A stretch of 7,131 bases of DNA from Fimbriiglobus sp. Lineage in GTDB: Bacteria; Planctomycetota; Planctomycetia; Gemmatales; Gemmataceae. Numbering within the stretch: the first letter of the stretch is position 1; each line of letters begins with the position of its first letter. Location of the stretch: the NCBI GenBank assembly GCA_025352585.1, contig JANXTD010000200.1:1-7131 (forward strand), read 5' to 3'. Of the stretch, positions 1 to 6,209 are shown piece by piece. The translations under genes were made by a program, and so were the position numbers. A model generated the notes under the pieces. It did not search any database and was not told the origin of the DNA. It saw only the letters and a program-made list of their open reading frames with translations.

Positions 1-399
1 CTTGAACTTCGAGCGGTCCTCGGCCTTGTCGATGACCTCGGCCTTGGCACCAATCATCTCGACGCCGTACTTCACCAGAACCCCGTGCTTGTGCAGGTCC
101 ATCGCGGTGTTGAGGCCGGTCTGGCCGCCGAGCGTAGGCAACAAGGCGTCGGGGCGCTCCTTGGCGATGATCTTCTCGACGACCTGCCAGGTGATCGGCT
201 CGATGTAGGTGCGGTCGGCGGTCTCGGGGTCGGTCATGATCGTGGCGGGGTTCGAGTTGACCAGCACGACCGAGTAACCCTCTTCGCGGAGGGCTTTGCA
301 GGCTTGCGTGCCCGAGTAGTCGAACTCGCACGCCTGGCCGATGATGATCGGGCCGGAGCCGATGAGCAGAATCTTGTGGAGGTCGGTGCGCTTCGGCAT
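1..399 (-). CDS. carB: Carbamoyl-phosphate synthase large subunit, N-terminal part (cut by window edge)
   Basis: This is the first 133 residues of the subunit that makes carbamoyl phosphate from bicarbonate, ammonia (passed from the CarA glutaminase) and two ATP, feeding pyrimidine and arginine synthesis in the cytoplasm. The start [17 protein letters not shown] and the following [20 protein letters not shown] (residues 21-40), [13 protein letters not shown] (47-59), [11 protein letters not shown] (88-97) and DKAEDR (124-129) match the CarB signature of the first ATP-grasp half almost word for word. The ATG at 397-399 gives the family's standard N-terminus, so the start is secure. A GAGG lies about 15 bases upstream, rather far for a ribosome binding site. 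The gene reads leftward out of the window, divergent from the pyrophosphohydrolase gene. No carA lies directly upstream, so carA must be downstream or elsewhere. The C-terminal roughly 940 residues expected for the family are not in view. Confidence 0.97.
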   Translation of the reverse strand, partial: MPKRTDLHKILLIGSGPIIIGQACEFDYSGTQACKALREEGYSVVLVNSNPATIMTDPETADRTYIEPITWQVVEKIIAKERPDALLPTLGGQTGLNTAMDLHKHGVLVKYGVEMIGAKAEVIDKAEDRSKFK

Positions 400-500
400 G
401 GCGGGTTTCAATTACCTCAAAGGTCCGGGACCGGGCGCAAAATCCTCATTGTTCTATGGCCACCGCCGCACCCGCCCACCGTCTTCGGGCGAAAGTGGCG

Positions 501-559
501 AAGTCGCCGGGCGCGGGCCGGGCGAACGTGCCGCCTCCGGCCGCGCCGGGCGCGGACTT
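501..559. repeat. GC-rich imperfect inverted repeat with an internal 12-base direct repeat
   Basis: The 12-mer CGCCGGGCGCGG occurs at 505-516 and again at 544-555. The segments at 510-521 and 537-547 are inverted and can form an 11-pair stem with one bulged G. The outer AAGTC (501-505) and GACTT (555-559) are also complementary. It lies between two divergent genes, about 100 bases from carB and 140 from the other start. It could be a leader RNA structure or a protein site, but in such GC-rich DNA part of this may be chance. Confidence 0.3.
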
Positions 560-617
560 GAGTCGATTTTCGCTGCAATTTCCAGCACTTTCGCCCCGAA
601 TTCGCCGCCCTTGCGCG

Positions 618-645
618 TTGACACCACGGCCCACCCGGTTATAAC
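618..645 (+). promoter_or_regulatory. Sigma-70-type promoter for the pyrophosphohydrolase gene
   Basis: TTGACA at 618-623 is a perfect -35 box. TATAAC at 640-645 matches the -10 consensus at five of six positions. The spacer is 16 bases, one short of the optimum. Transcription would begin near 652, leaving a leader of about 50 bases before the ATG at 702. The AT-containing box stands out in GC-rich surroundings, which supports it. That the local sigma factor reads this consensus is assumed. Confidence 0.6.
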
Positions 646-701
646 CCGCCGCCCGCGGAGACCGACGGGGGTCAGACTTCACGGGCCACGCGGGGGTCGG
701 T

Positions 702-1034
702 ATGGCGGACGAGACGACACCGGTGGCGGAACTGAAGCGGGCGATCCGTCGCTTCGCCGAAGTGCGGCAGTGGGAGCCTTACCACTCGCCGAAGAACCTC
801 GTGATGGCGCTGGCCTCGGAGGTCGGCGAACTGTGCGACCTGTTCCGCTGGATGACGGCGGACGAGTCGGTCGCGGCGGCCAACGACCCGGAGTTGCGGG
901 CGGCCATCGCGGACGAACTGGCGGACGTGGCCAACATCGTGATGCTGCTGAGTTCGCACACCGGAATCGACTTGAGCGAGGCGGTCGCGGCCAAGCTGGT
1001 CAAGAACGCCTTGAAGTACCCGGCCCCGACCTGA
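702..1034 (+). CDS. MazG-like / dCTPase-type nucleotide pyrophosphohydrolase
   Basis: A 110-residue all-alpha protein of the MazG superfamily, which hydrolyses (d)NTPs to the monophosphate and pyrophosphate and is thought to cleanse nucleotide pools. The metal-binding signature ExxE...ExxD is complete: E40, E43, E72 and D75. The block around it (W24, H28, then NLVMALASEVGELCDLFRW, residues 32-50) and the tail KLVKNALKYP (98-107) resemble the single-domain DCTPP1/RS21-C6 type rather than the two-domain E. coli MazG. The length also fits the single-domain form. The exact substrate cannot be read from sequence, so I give no symbol. The ATG at 702 follows a weak GGGGGT and sits about 50 bases after a good promoter. 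The gene is probably monocistronic or leads an operon; strong hairpins follow its stop. Confidence 0.9.
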   Translation: MADETTPVAELKRAIRRFAEVRQWEPYHSPKNLVMALASEVGELCDLFRWMTADESVAAANDPELRAAIADELADVANIVMLLSSHTGIDLSEAVAAKLVKNALKYPAPT

Positions 1035-1064
1035 GTCGCGGGCGGGTTTTGACGAACAGATGGA

Positions 1065-1119
1065 AACGCCGCGGGGGCGTTCGGCCCGGCCGGTCTCACG
1101 GGGGTGGACCGGTCGGGCC
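1065..1119 (+). terminator. Two adjacent hairpins after the pyrophosphohydrolase gene (terminator or structured leader)
   Basis: The first stem pairs AACGCC (1065-1070) with GGCGTT (1076-1081), 6 pairs around a 5-base loop. One base later a second stem pairs GGCCCGGCCGGTC (1083-1095) with GACCGGTCGGGCC (1107-1119), 13 pairs including one G-U, around an 11-base loop. No U-run follows directly; the first T-run is TTTTT at 1142-1146. The pair starts 31 bases after the upstream stop and ends 40 bases before the next start. It may terminate transcription or be the folded leader of the DUF11-repeat gene. Confidence 0.45.
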
Positions 1120-1159
1120 TCGAAGATTGTCGGACGTTTCGTTTTTGGGGGGGATCGCC

Positions 1160-3238
1160 GTGCGTAGCCGTCGTTGGATTTCAGCCGCGTCCGCGGGCGC
1201 TTTCGGGGCGCTGATCGCCGGGGTGACCGTGAGCGCCAGCGGGCAAGACGCCACGCCGTCGCCCGCGGCCGAGGTCAAGTACTACCAGGGCAAGGTGTCG
1301 CCGCCGCCGCCCGGCCTGTTCCCCGGCGCGCCGCGGCCCGTCGCGCCGCCGCCGACCCCGACGTTGCCGTCGTCGGCCAACATCCCGACTTTCGGCGGCC
1401 AGAAGCCGGGCGACCGCTCGGCGGGCAAGCCGGTCGGCGCGGCGTCGCAATTCGCGCCGGTCCAGCAGGCCGGCGGCGTGCCGCGTCTGACGCAGCCGGT
1501 GATCGCCGGGCCGGGCGAAGTCCGCGTGCTGGGCAACGCCGAGCCGGCCGGCGCGCCGCCTTACTTCACGCCGACCGTGCCGCTGCCGCCGCCGCCGTCG
1601 GTGAAGGTCGAAACGTCGCCGCTGCCGGAGCCGAAGGCTCTGCCGCTGGGCCTCAGCCCGGAGCCGACCCCGCCCGCCGCGCTCAAGCCACTGCCGGCCG
1701 CGATCGAGCCGACGGTCGCGCCGATCGCGCCCGTCCCGCCGACGTCGGCCGTTCGCCCCAAGGCGTTCGAGGAGACGCCGGCCGAGTCGGCGCGCATGGT
1801 GCCCCAAGGGGCCGCCGCGGCGACTTCGCGGCAAGTGCCGAACGTCGTCGTCGAGGCGGTCTGCGTCGAGACGATCGGCGTCAACCAGGCGCTCGTGTAT
1901 GAACTCGTCGTCCGCAACGTCGGCACCGGGGCCGTCGCCAACGTCCGCGTCGAGGACGAACTGCCGGCCAAGTGCCAGTTCCTCGCCAGCACGCCGGTGG
2001 CCGAGACCGCCGGGGACCGCCTGGCCTGGTCGCTGGGGGCACTCGAATCGGGGGCCGAGAAGCGCATCAGCGTCACGGTGAAGCCGCTCGAAGAGGGCGA
2101 CATCCGCAGCCGCGCCGTCGTGAGTTTCACGACCGCCGTCGAGGCCCGCGTCCGGGTGACGCGGCCCAAGATCACGCTGGCCATGACCGGGCCGGAGACG
2201 ACCCGCGTCGGCGAGAAAGTACCGTTCCAAATCAAGCTCACCAACACCGGCACCGGCACCGCCGGCAAGATCCTGCTCCAGGCCAAGTTCAGCGACGGGC
2301 TGACGCACGTTCAAGGTCAGGTCATCGAGGCCGAGTTGGCGAACCTGCCGGCCGGGCAGTCGAAGACGATGAGCCTCGAAGTCGTCGCGGCCAAGTCGGG
2401 GGCGCAACTCTGCTCGATCACCGCGGTCGCCGACGGCTCTCAGACCGAAGTCGCCAAGGCCAGCGTGAACCTCGTCGAGCCGATGCTGCTGATCAAGCAA
2501 GTCGGTCCGTCGCGCTGCCTGGTGCGGAGCGAGCCGACTTACACGATCGAGTTGTCGAACCCCGGCACGGCGTCCACCGACCCGGTGCAACTCTGGGCCG
2601 CGCTGCCGCCCGGCATCGAGTTCCTGACGGCGACCGACGGCGGGGCGTTCCTGGACGCGAACCGGGCGGTCGGCTGGCGGCTGCCGGGGCTGGCCGCGGG
2701 GACCACCAAGACGGTGACGCTCAAGGTCCGGGCCGTCGCGCCGACCGAGGGGGCCGTCCGCACGGTCGCCCAGGCCGTCGCCGCGACCGGCGACATCGCC
2801 ACGGTCGAGAGCCGCACCCCGGCCGCCAAGGGGCTGGAGGCCCGCGCCGAGACGCTGGTCCGCGCCGACGGCGTGCCGGCCCTGCGCTTCGAGGTGTCGG
2901 ACCTCGAAGACCCGATCGAAGTCGGCAAGGAGGCGACCTACGAGATCCGCGTGGTGAACCAGGGCACCGGGGCCTGCACCAACGTGCAGATCGTCGCCGA
3001 ACTGGCCGAGACCACCACGGTCGTCGGGGCACCGACCGGTCCGACCGCCGGCAAGGTCGTCGGCCAGCAGATTACTTTTGAGCCGATCCCGCAACTCGGG
3101 GTCAAGGCGGAGGCGGTCTACCGCGTGCGGGTCAAGGGGTCCGCGCCCGGCGACTACCGCTTCCGCGTCAAGCTGGTCAGCAGCGAGACGCGCCAGGCGA
3201 CGACCAAGGAAGAGAACACGCGCTTCTACAAGGAGTAG
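1160..3238 (+). CDS. Secreted DUF11-repeat protein with proline-rich N-terminal region
   Basis: A 692-residue protein of unknown specific function, probably in the cell envelope. Residues 1-28 look like a signal peptide: arginines at 2, 4 and 5, a hydrophobic core near 9-25, and likely cleavage around ASG-QD. Residues about 45-225 are proline/alanine-rich and probably disordered, with PPPP runs at 48-51 and 143-146 that usually need EF-P for translation. From about 228 to the end come four beta-sandwich repeats of the DUF11/conserved-repeat type, each carrying Asn-x-Gly-Thr: N253, N362, N467 and N600. VEDELPAKCQFL (264-275) is the typical strand pattern after the first. Five cysteines (235, 272, 418, 453, 606) could form disulfides. 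The frame is open far upstream, but the GTG at 1160 gives a clean signal peptide with a G-rich stretch (1147-1153) just before it. Upstream translation would cover the neighbouring gene. Such repeats usually act in surface structure or adhesion; no catalytic motif is visible. Confidence 0.85.
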   Translation: MRSRRWISAASAGAFGALIAGVTVSASGQDATPSPAAEVKYYQGKVSPPPPGLFPGAPRPVAPPPTPTLPSSANIPTFGGQKPGDRSAGKPVGAASQFAPVQQAGGVPRLTQPVIAGPGEVRVLGNAEPAGAPPYFTPTVPLPPPPSVKVETSPLPEPKALPLGLSPEPTPPAALKPLPAAIEPTVAPIAPVPPTSAVRPKAFEETPAESARMVPQGAAAATSRQVPNVVVEAVCVETIGVNQALVYELVVRNVGTGAVANVRVEDELPAKCQFLASTPVAETAGDRLAWSLGALESGAEKRISVTVKPLEEGDIRSRAVVSFTTAVEARVRVTRPKITLAMTGPETTRVGEKVPFQIKLTNTGTGTAGKILLQAKFSDGLTHVQGQVIEAELANLPAGQSKTMSLEVVAAKSGAQLCSITAVADGSQTEVAKASVNLVEPMLLIKQVGPSRCLVRSEPTYTIELSNPGTASTDPVQLWAALPPGIEFLTATDGGAFLDANRAVGWRLPGLAAGTTKTVTLKVRAVAPTEGAVRTVAQAVAATGDIATVESRTPAAKGLEARAETLVRADGVPALRFEVSDLEDPIEVGKEATYEIRVVNQGTGACTNVQIVAELAETTTVVGAPTGPTAGKVVGQQITFEPIPQLGVKAEAVYRVRVKGSAPGDYRFRVKLVSSETRQATTKEENTRFYKE

Positions 3239-3402
3239 CCGCCCGACGTTGACCGGCCCCGGCCCGCGGCACGAGACCTGCGAGTCTGGGGCGACCGTGA
3301 CCGAAACGACCGCGACTCAGACCGACACGACTACGGACCAATAGTCAGCGACCGCGTTGCCGTGGGGGACGACGCGGGGACTGGCGGGGGAGGAATCCGA
3401 CC

Positions 3403-3939
3403 ATGAGCACAGGACGTGCGCCGAGAGAACTGTTACGGGTCCACATCCGCTGGATGATCCGCCGCGACATGGGGGAGGTCCTGGCGGCGGAGCAGCAGAG
3501 CTTCGAGTTCGCCTGGACCGAGGAGGACTTCCTGCGCTGCTTACGCCAGCGGAACTGCATCGGCATGGTGGCCGAGCACCAGGACCGCATCGTGGGGTTC
3601 ATGATCTACGAGTTGCACAAGGACCGATTGCACGTGCTGAACTTCGCGGTCGCGCCCGAGTCGCGCCGCGGCGGCATCGGGGCGCAGATGGTCAGCAAAC
3701 TCGTGGGCAAGCTGTCGAGCCATCGTCGCAGCAAGGTCACGCTGGCCGTCCGCGAGCGCAACCTGGACGCCCAGGTGTTCTTCCGGATGCAGGACTTCCG
3801 GGCGACGCGGGTGTTGCGCAACTACTACGAGGACAGCGGCGAGGACGCCTTCCTGATGGAGTTCTCCCTGGAGGGGAACGACGCGCAGGAGTCCGCCTCG
3901 ACGCCGGTCAACCGCATCGCGGCGTTCGAGCAGAACTAA
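3403..3939 (+). CDS. rimI: RimI-type GNAT N-acetyltransferase (ribosomal protein S18 alanine acetyltransferase)
   Basis: A 178-residue GNAT enzyme, expected to transfer acetyl from acetyl-CoA to the N-terminal alanine of ribosomal protein S18. The acetyl-CoA loop is R88-R-G-G-I-G-A94 after strand LNFAVAPE (79-86). RimI features include FAWTEEDF (36-43), VRERNLDAQVFF (116-127) and the C-terminal RNYYEDSGEDAFLM (139-152). E119 and Y141/Y142 occupy the regions of the family's catalytic Glu and Tyr. It is longer than E. coli RimI (148 residues) because of a short basic N-terminal lead and an Asn/Ser/Glu-containing tail from about 156. The usual MGF is MQDF (129-132), with Asp replacing Gly. GGAGGA at 3389-3394 lies 8 bases before the ATG, the best ribosome binding site here. 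A 164-base gap from the upstream gene shows no hairpin or clear promoter. Fold is near certain; the S18 substrate is inferred from family resemblance. Confidence 0.87.
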   Translation: MSTGRAPRELLRVHIRWMIRRDMGEVLAAEQQSFEFAWTEEDFLRCLRQRNCIGMVAEHQDRIVGFMIYELHKDRLHVLNFAVAPESRRGGIGAQMVSKLVGKLSSHRRSKVTLAVRERNLDAQVFFRMQDFRATRVLRNYYEDSGEDAFLMEFSLEGNDAQESASTPVNRIAAFEQN

Positions 3940-3950
3940 CGACGGGCCGA

Positions 3951-3984
3951 GGGCCGGCGGCTTCCGGGGGGACGCCGCCGGCCC
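3951..3984 (+). terminator. GC hairpin after rimI, terminator-like
   Basis: GGGCCGGCGGC (3951-3961) pairs perfectly with GCCGCCGGCCC (3974-3984): 11 GC pairs around a 12-base loop, starting 12 bases after the rimI stop. No T-run follows. Position and stability fit a transcription stop or an mRNA 3' end protector. The lack of a U-tract makes classical intrinsic termination uncertain. Confidence 0.5.
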
Positions 3985-4030
3985 ACGGCGTGACACACAC
4001 ACGGACGACGCGAACACGGGGGAGACGCGA

Positions 4031-5443
4031 ATGCTCGGGGACACCACACCACGCCGCCGCAAGCTGCCGATGCTCGGCATGACGACCGTCGGCCTCGCAG
4101 TCGGCGCGGGCAGCCTCGGGCTGTACCGCGGGGCCGCCGCCGTGCCGCTCGGGCCGCCGGACCAGCCGACCTGGACGACCGCCGAGGTCCGGTCGCCCGC
4201 GCCGCGCCCGCCGGCCGAGCCGCTGACGTTGGCCGCGGCCGAAGCCCCGGCGACGCCGCTGCCGCTGATGCCGACGTTGCCGCCACTGGAGTCCGCAGCC
4301 CCGGCCAAGCCGCCGGAGCCGACCCCGTGGCCGCCGCCCCGGCCGGTCGAGGTGCCGCCGAGTCCGGCCCCGGTGACGCCCGTCAACCCGGCCGGCCCGC
4401 TGCTGCCGATGATGCCGTCGCTCGGCATTCCGGACCTCGGGCAGCCGATCGAAGTCGCGCCGACCCCGGTCAAGGTTGCCGAGGTCGAAGTCGCGCCGCC
4501 GCCGCGACAACTGCCGAAACCGCCGGCACTTGAGGCGAAGCCGGTTGCCCCGCCCGCGCAACCGGCGCAGCTTGCCCCGCCGGCGCGACCGTTTGCGGCG
4601 ATGCCACCGGAATTTCCCTTGCCTGCGCCGCAACCGGGATTTAGTGTCAAGAGCATCCCCGAGGTCGCGCCGCTGAAGGCGACCCCCGGAGCCTTGACCT
4701 CGCTCACCGTTGAGCCGCCCGGAGAAGCCGCCGTGATCCCCACCCGCCAGGCCCTGAAGTCCGCCGCACTCGGCGTGGCGCTCGCCGTCTCCCCGGTCGC
4801 ACCGATCCCCGCCGCCGACCCGCCCGCGAACATCCCGAAGTCGGACGCCGTGAAGGCGGAGGCTCCGAAGGACGAAGTGTTGGGCGACCTCAAGCGGCAG
4901 GTCGAGAAGTTGCGCCAGGACGCCGAACTCGAGAAGAAGTTCCGCGAACTGACCGACGACGCGGTGAAGGGCAAGCTCAACAAGGAGTCGGGCAAGACCG
5001 AGCCGGGCCTGGTGTCGAAGTTCGACGAACTCGACGCCCGCCTCAAGCGCATGGAAGAGGCGCTCAAGAAGGTGGACGTGAGCAAGTTCGAGGAGGCGAT
5101 CGCCCGCCTCGAGAAGAAGCTCGACGCCGTCAACAACTCGACGACCACCCAGAAGCCCGACGCCACCGCGAAGGCCGACCCGACGCCCAAGCCGATGCCC
5201 GGCCCGGCGGCCCCGGCCAGCCCGGCGATTGTCGGGCCGAAGGCGACCGTCCGCATCGTCAGCGAGTACCCGGTGCCGATCTCGATGATGGTCAACGGCA
5301 GCTCGCACCGCATCGAGCCGAACGCCTCGAAGTCGGTCGAGGTCCAGGCCGGCAGCTACACCTACGAGTTGCTGCACTCCGGCAGCCAGGCGACGACGGC
5401 GGCGATCAAGGAGAACGACTCGGTGACCCTCCGCATCAAGTAG
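4031..5443 (+). CDS. Exported proline-rich protein with coiled coil and C-terminal beta domain
   Basis: A 470-residue protein with no family I can name. Basic residues (RRRK, 8-11) and a hydrophobic stretch (about 13-38) form an export signal or membrane anchor. Residues about 42-232 are very rich in proline and alanine and likely disordered. A second hydrophobic stretch (243-260) looks like another signal peptide. Residues about 280-367 are charged heptad-like sequence (DLKRQVEKLRQDAELEKKF; later FDELDARLKRMEEALKK) predicted to form a coiled coil. A Thr/Pro/Lys linker follows. Residues about 403-470 are beta-rich (VRIVSEYPVPISMMVNG, then AGSYTYELL), like small domains on planctomycete secreted proteins. 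GGAG at 4021-4024 lies 6 bases before the ATG, so the start is good. Hairpins flank the gene on both sides, suggesting its own transcript. Codons 149-206 use many A- or T-ending codons, unlike the rest. A structural envelope role is inferred. Confidence 0.8.
   Translation: MLGDTTPRRRKLPMLGMTTVGLAVGAGSLGLYRGAAAVPLGPPDQPTWTTAEVRSPAPRPPAEPLTLAAAEAPATPLPLMPTLPPLESAAPAKPPEPTPWPPPRPVEVPPSPAPVTPVNPAGPLLPMMPSLGIPDLGQPIEVAPTPVKVAEVEVAPPPRQLPKPPALEAKPVAPPAQPAQLAPPARPFAAMPPEFPLPAPQPGFSVKSIPEVAPLKATPGALTSLTVEPPGEAAVIPTRQALKSAALGVALAVSPVAPIPAADPPANIPKSDAVKAEAPKDEVLGDLKRQVEKLRQDAELEKKFRELTDDAVKGKLNKESGKTEPGLVSKFDELDARLKRMEEALKKVDVSKFEEAIARLEKKLDAVNNSTTTQKPDATAKADPTPKPMPGPAAPASPAIVGPKATVRIVSEYPVPISMMVNGSSHRIEPNASKSVEVQAGSYTYELLHSGSQATTAAIKENDSVTLRIK
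4721..4735 (+). promoter_or_regulatory. Possible internal ribosome binding site and GTG start within the proline-rich gene
   Basis: GGAG at 4721-4724 lies 8 bases before an in-frame GTG (4733-4735, codon 235 of the 4031 gene). The product from here would be 236 residues. It would begin with a textbook signal peptide: R5 and K9, a hydrophobic core SAALGVALAV, and a cleavage site near IPAA-D. The sequence shows the elements; whether ribosomes start here is unknown. Confidence 0.4.
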
Positions 5444-5462
5444 CCGAAGCCGTAGGATGACG

Positions 5463-5488
5463 CGAACCCCGGCCGGTGCCGGGGTTCG
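5463..5488 (+). terminator. GC hairpin between the proline-rich gene and cmk
   Basis: CGAACCCCGGC (5463-5473) pairs perfectly with GCCGGGGTTCG (5478-5488): 11 pairs around a four-base CGGT loop, 20 bases after the upstream stop. No U-run follows. It ends 25 bases before the cmk ATG at 5514. An upstream ATG at 5457 would put the hairpin inside the coding region, which argues against that start. Confidence 0.55.
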
Positions 5489-5513
5489 TCCGTTGACCCA
5501 GGGACCGACTCCG

Positions 5514-6209
5514 ATGCCCCGGCTGCCGCGCGTCATCACAATCGACGGCCAGGCCCACACCGGCAAGTCGCTCGCGGCCCTGAAGCTCGCCACCGCCCTC
5601 GACCTGTACTTGCTCAACACCGGGGCGATGTACCGCAGCGTCGCGCACCTGTTGGGCGAAGCCGGCGTTGACGTGCTCGACATGGGCCGCCCCGCCGACC
5701 GCGTCCACGCCCTGATCGAGCCGTGGGAGTTTGCGCTGAACGGGCAGGACGTTCACGTCAACGGCGTGCCGATGCCGCCGACGATCTTCGACGAGCCGAT
5801 GAACGCCCTGGCGAGTGCCGTGAGCAAGTGGGGCGAGGTCCGGCGCAAGTTGCAGGCCGAGCAGAAGCGCATCGCCGGGCTGCACCCGCACGTCGTGTGC
5901 GAGGGCCGCGACCAGGGGACCGTCGTCTTCCCGGACGCGGAGGTGAAGTTCTACTTCGTCGCTCACTACGACGTGCAGGTCGAGCGCGCCGCCCGCAAGA
6001 AGCGCGAATTGAAGCCCCACGAGCCGATCGACCTGGCCGCGCTGCGCCGCAGTGTCGAGCGACGCGACCACGACGACAAGGTGCGCCCCATCGACCCGCT
6101 GCGCAAGGCCGACGGCGCGGTCGAGATCGACACGTCGCACCTGACTCCCGACGAAGTTTTGGCCCGCTTGCTGAAAGAAGTCGCCGCATGGCAATCCCCG
6201 GCGACCTAA
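5514..6209 (+). CDS. cmk: Cytidylate kinase
   Basis: A 231-residue P-loop kinase that phosphorylates CMP/dCMP to the diphosphates using ATP in the cytoplasm. The Walker A loop is G12-QAHTGK-S19 after strand RVITIDG; the family usually has GPAGSGKS, so the middle residues differ. LLNTGAMYR (33-41), CEGRDQGTVVFPDAEVKFYF (129-148), RRDHDDKVRPIDPL (183-196) and EIDTSHLTPDEV (204-215) are Cmk hallmarks covering the CMP-binding and lid regions. Length is normal for the bacterial enzyme. I chose the ATG at 5514 because AGGGA (5500-5504) lies 9 bases upstream and the family N-terminus follows at once. An in-frame ATG at 5457 would add 19 unmatched residues spanning a hairpin. The 3' end overlaps plsC, so the two are probably translated together. 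Confidence 0.95.
   Translation: MPRLPRVITIDGQAHTGKSLAALKLATALDLYLLNTGAMYRSVAHLLGEAGVDVLDMGRPADRVHALIEPWEFALNGQDVHVNGVPMPPTIFDEPMNALASAVSKWGEVRRKLQAEQKRIAGLHPHVVCEGRDQGTVVFPDAEVKFYFVAHYDVQVERAARKKRELKPHEPIDLAALRRSVERRDHDDKVRPIDPLRKADGAVEIDTSHLTPDEVLARLLKEVAAWQSPAT

Larger units (their letters stand above)
400..701. other. Divergent intergenic region between carB and the pyrophosphohydrolase gene
   Basis: These 302 bases hold no gene I can support. The right part (from about 560) is less GC-rich and contains the rightward promoter described separately. The middle (501-559) is an extremely GC-rich imperfect inverted repeat. The left part should serve as the carB leader, but I find no clear -10/-35 pair reading left. 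A ten-codon reading frame (minus strand, 449 down to 417) ends just before carB and is discussed as a weak leader-peptide candidate. Longer open frames that cross here look like chance products of GC-rich DNA. Confidence 0.6.

Noticed and set aside
456..644. A 62-codon frame in the carB intergenic region
   Set aside because: Its composition (Ala/Pro/Arg) is what random GC-rich DNA gives. It overlaps the promoter, and no ribosome binding site or homologous pattern is visible.
341..1159. Upstream extension of the DUF11-repeat frame to 341
   Set aside because: It would run through the divergent promoter region and across the whole pyrophosphohydrolase gene. The extra residues are Arg/Gly-rich with no family pattern, while the GTG at 1160 gives a proper signal peptide.
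1181..3094. A 637-codon open frame antisense to the DUF11-repeat gene
   Set aside because: Its product is an Arg/Gly/Asp-rich string without domains. Long antisense frames are expected opposite genes with very high GC at third positions, and the sense strand has a signal peptide and clear repeats.
3297..3344. A 15-codon Thr-rich frame (GTG start) between the DUF11-repeat gene and rimI
   Set aside because: It is too short and has no ribosome binding site. It arises from short CGACCG/CGACAC repeats in the spacer.
5457..5513. Longer cmk start at the ATG at 5457
   Set aside because: It adds 19 residues not seen in the family, includes a strong hairpin, and lacks a good ribosome binding site, unlike the ATG at 5514.
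3541..5683. Two overlapping antisense frames of about 590 codons each
   Set aside because: They cover rimI, the proline-rich gene and the cmk start on the opposite strand, with low-complexity Gly/Ser/Arg products. They overlap each other in different frames, so at most one could be real, and neither has a recognisable domain.
5723..6187. Upstream extension of the plsC frame to 5723
   Set aside because: It would lie inside cmk in another frame with Arg-rich sequence. PlsC homology and its hydrophobic N-terminus begin at the ATG at 6188.
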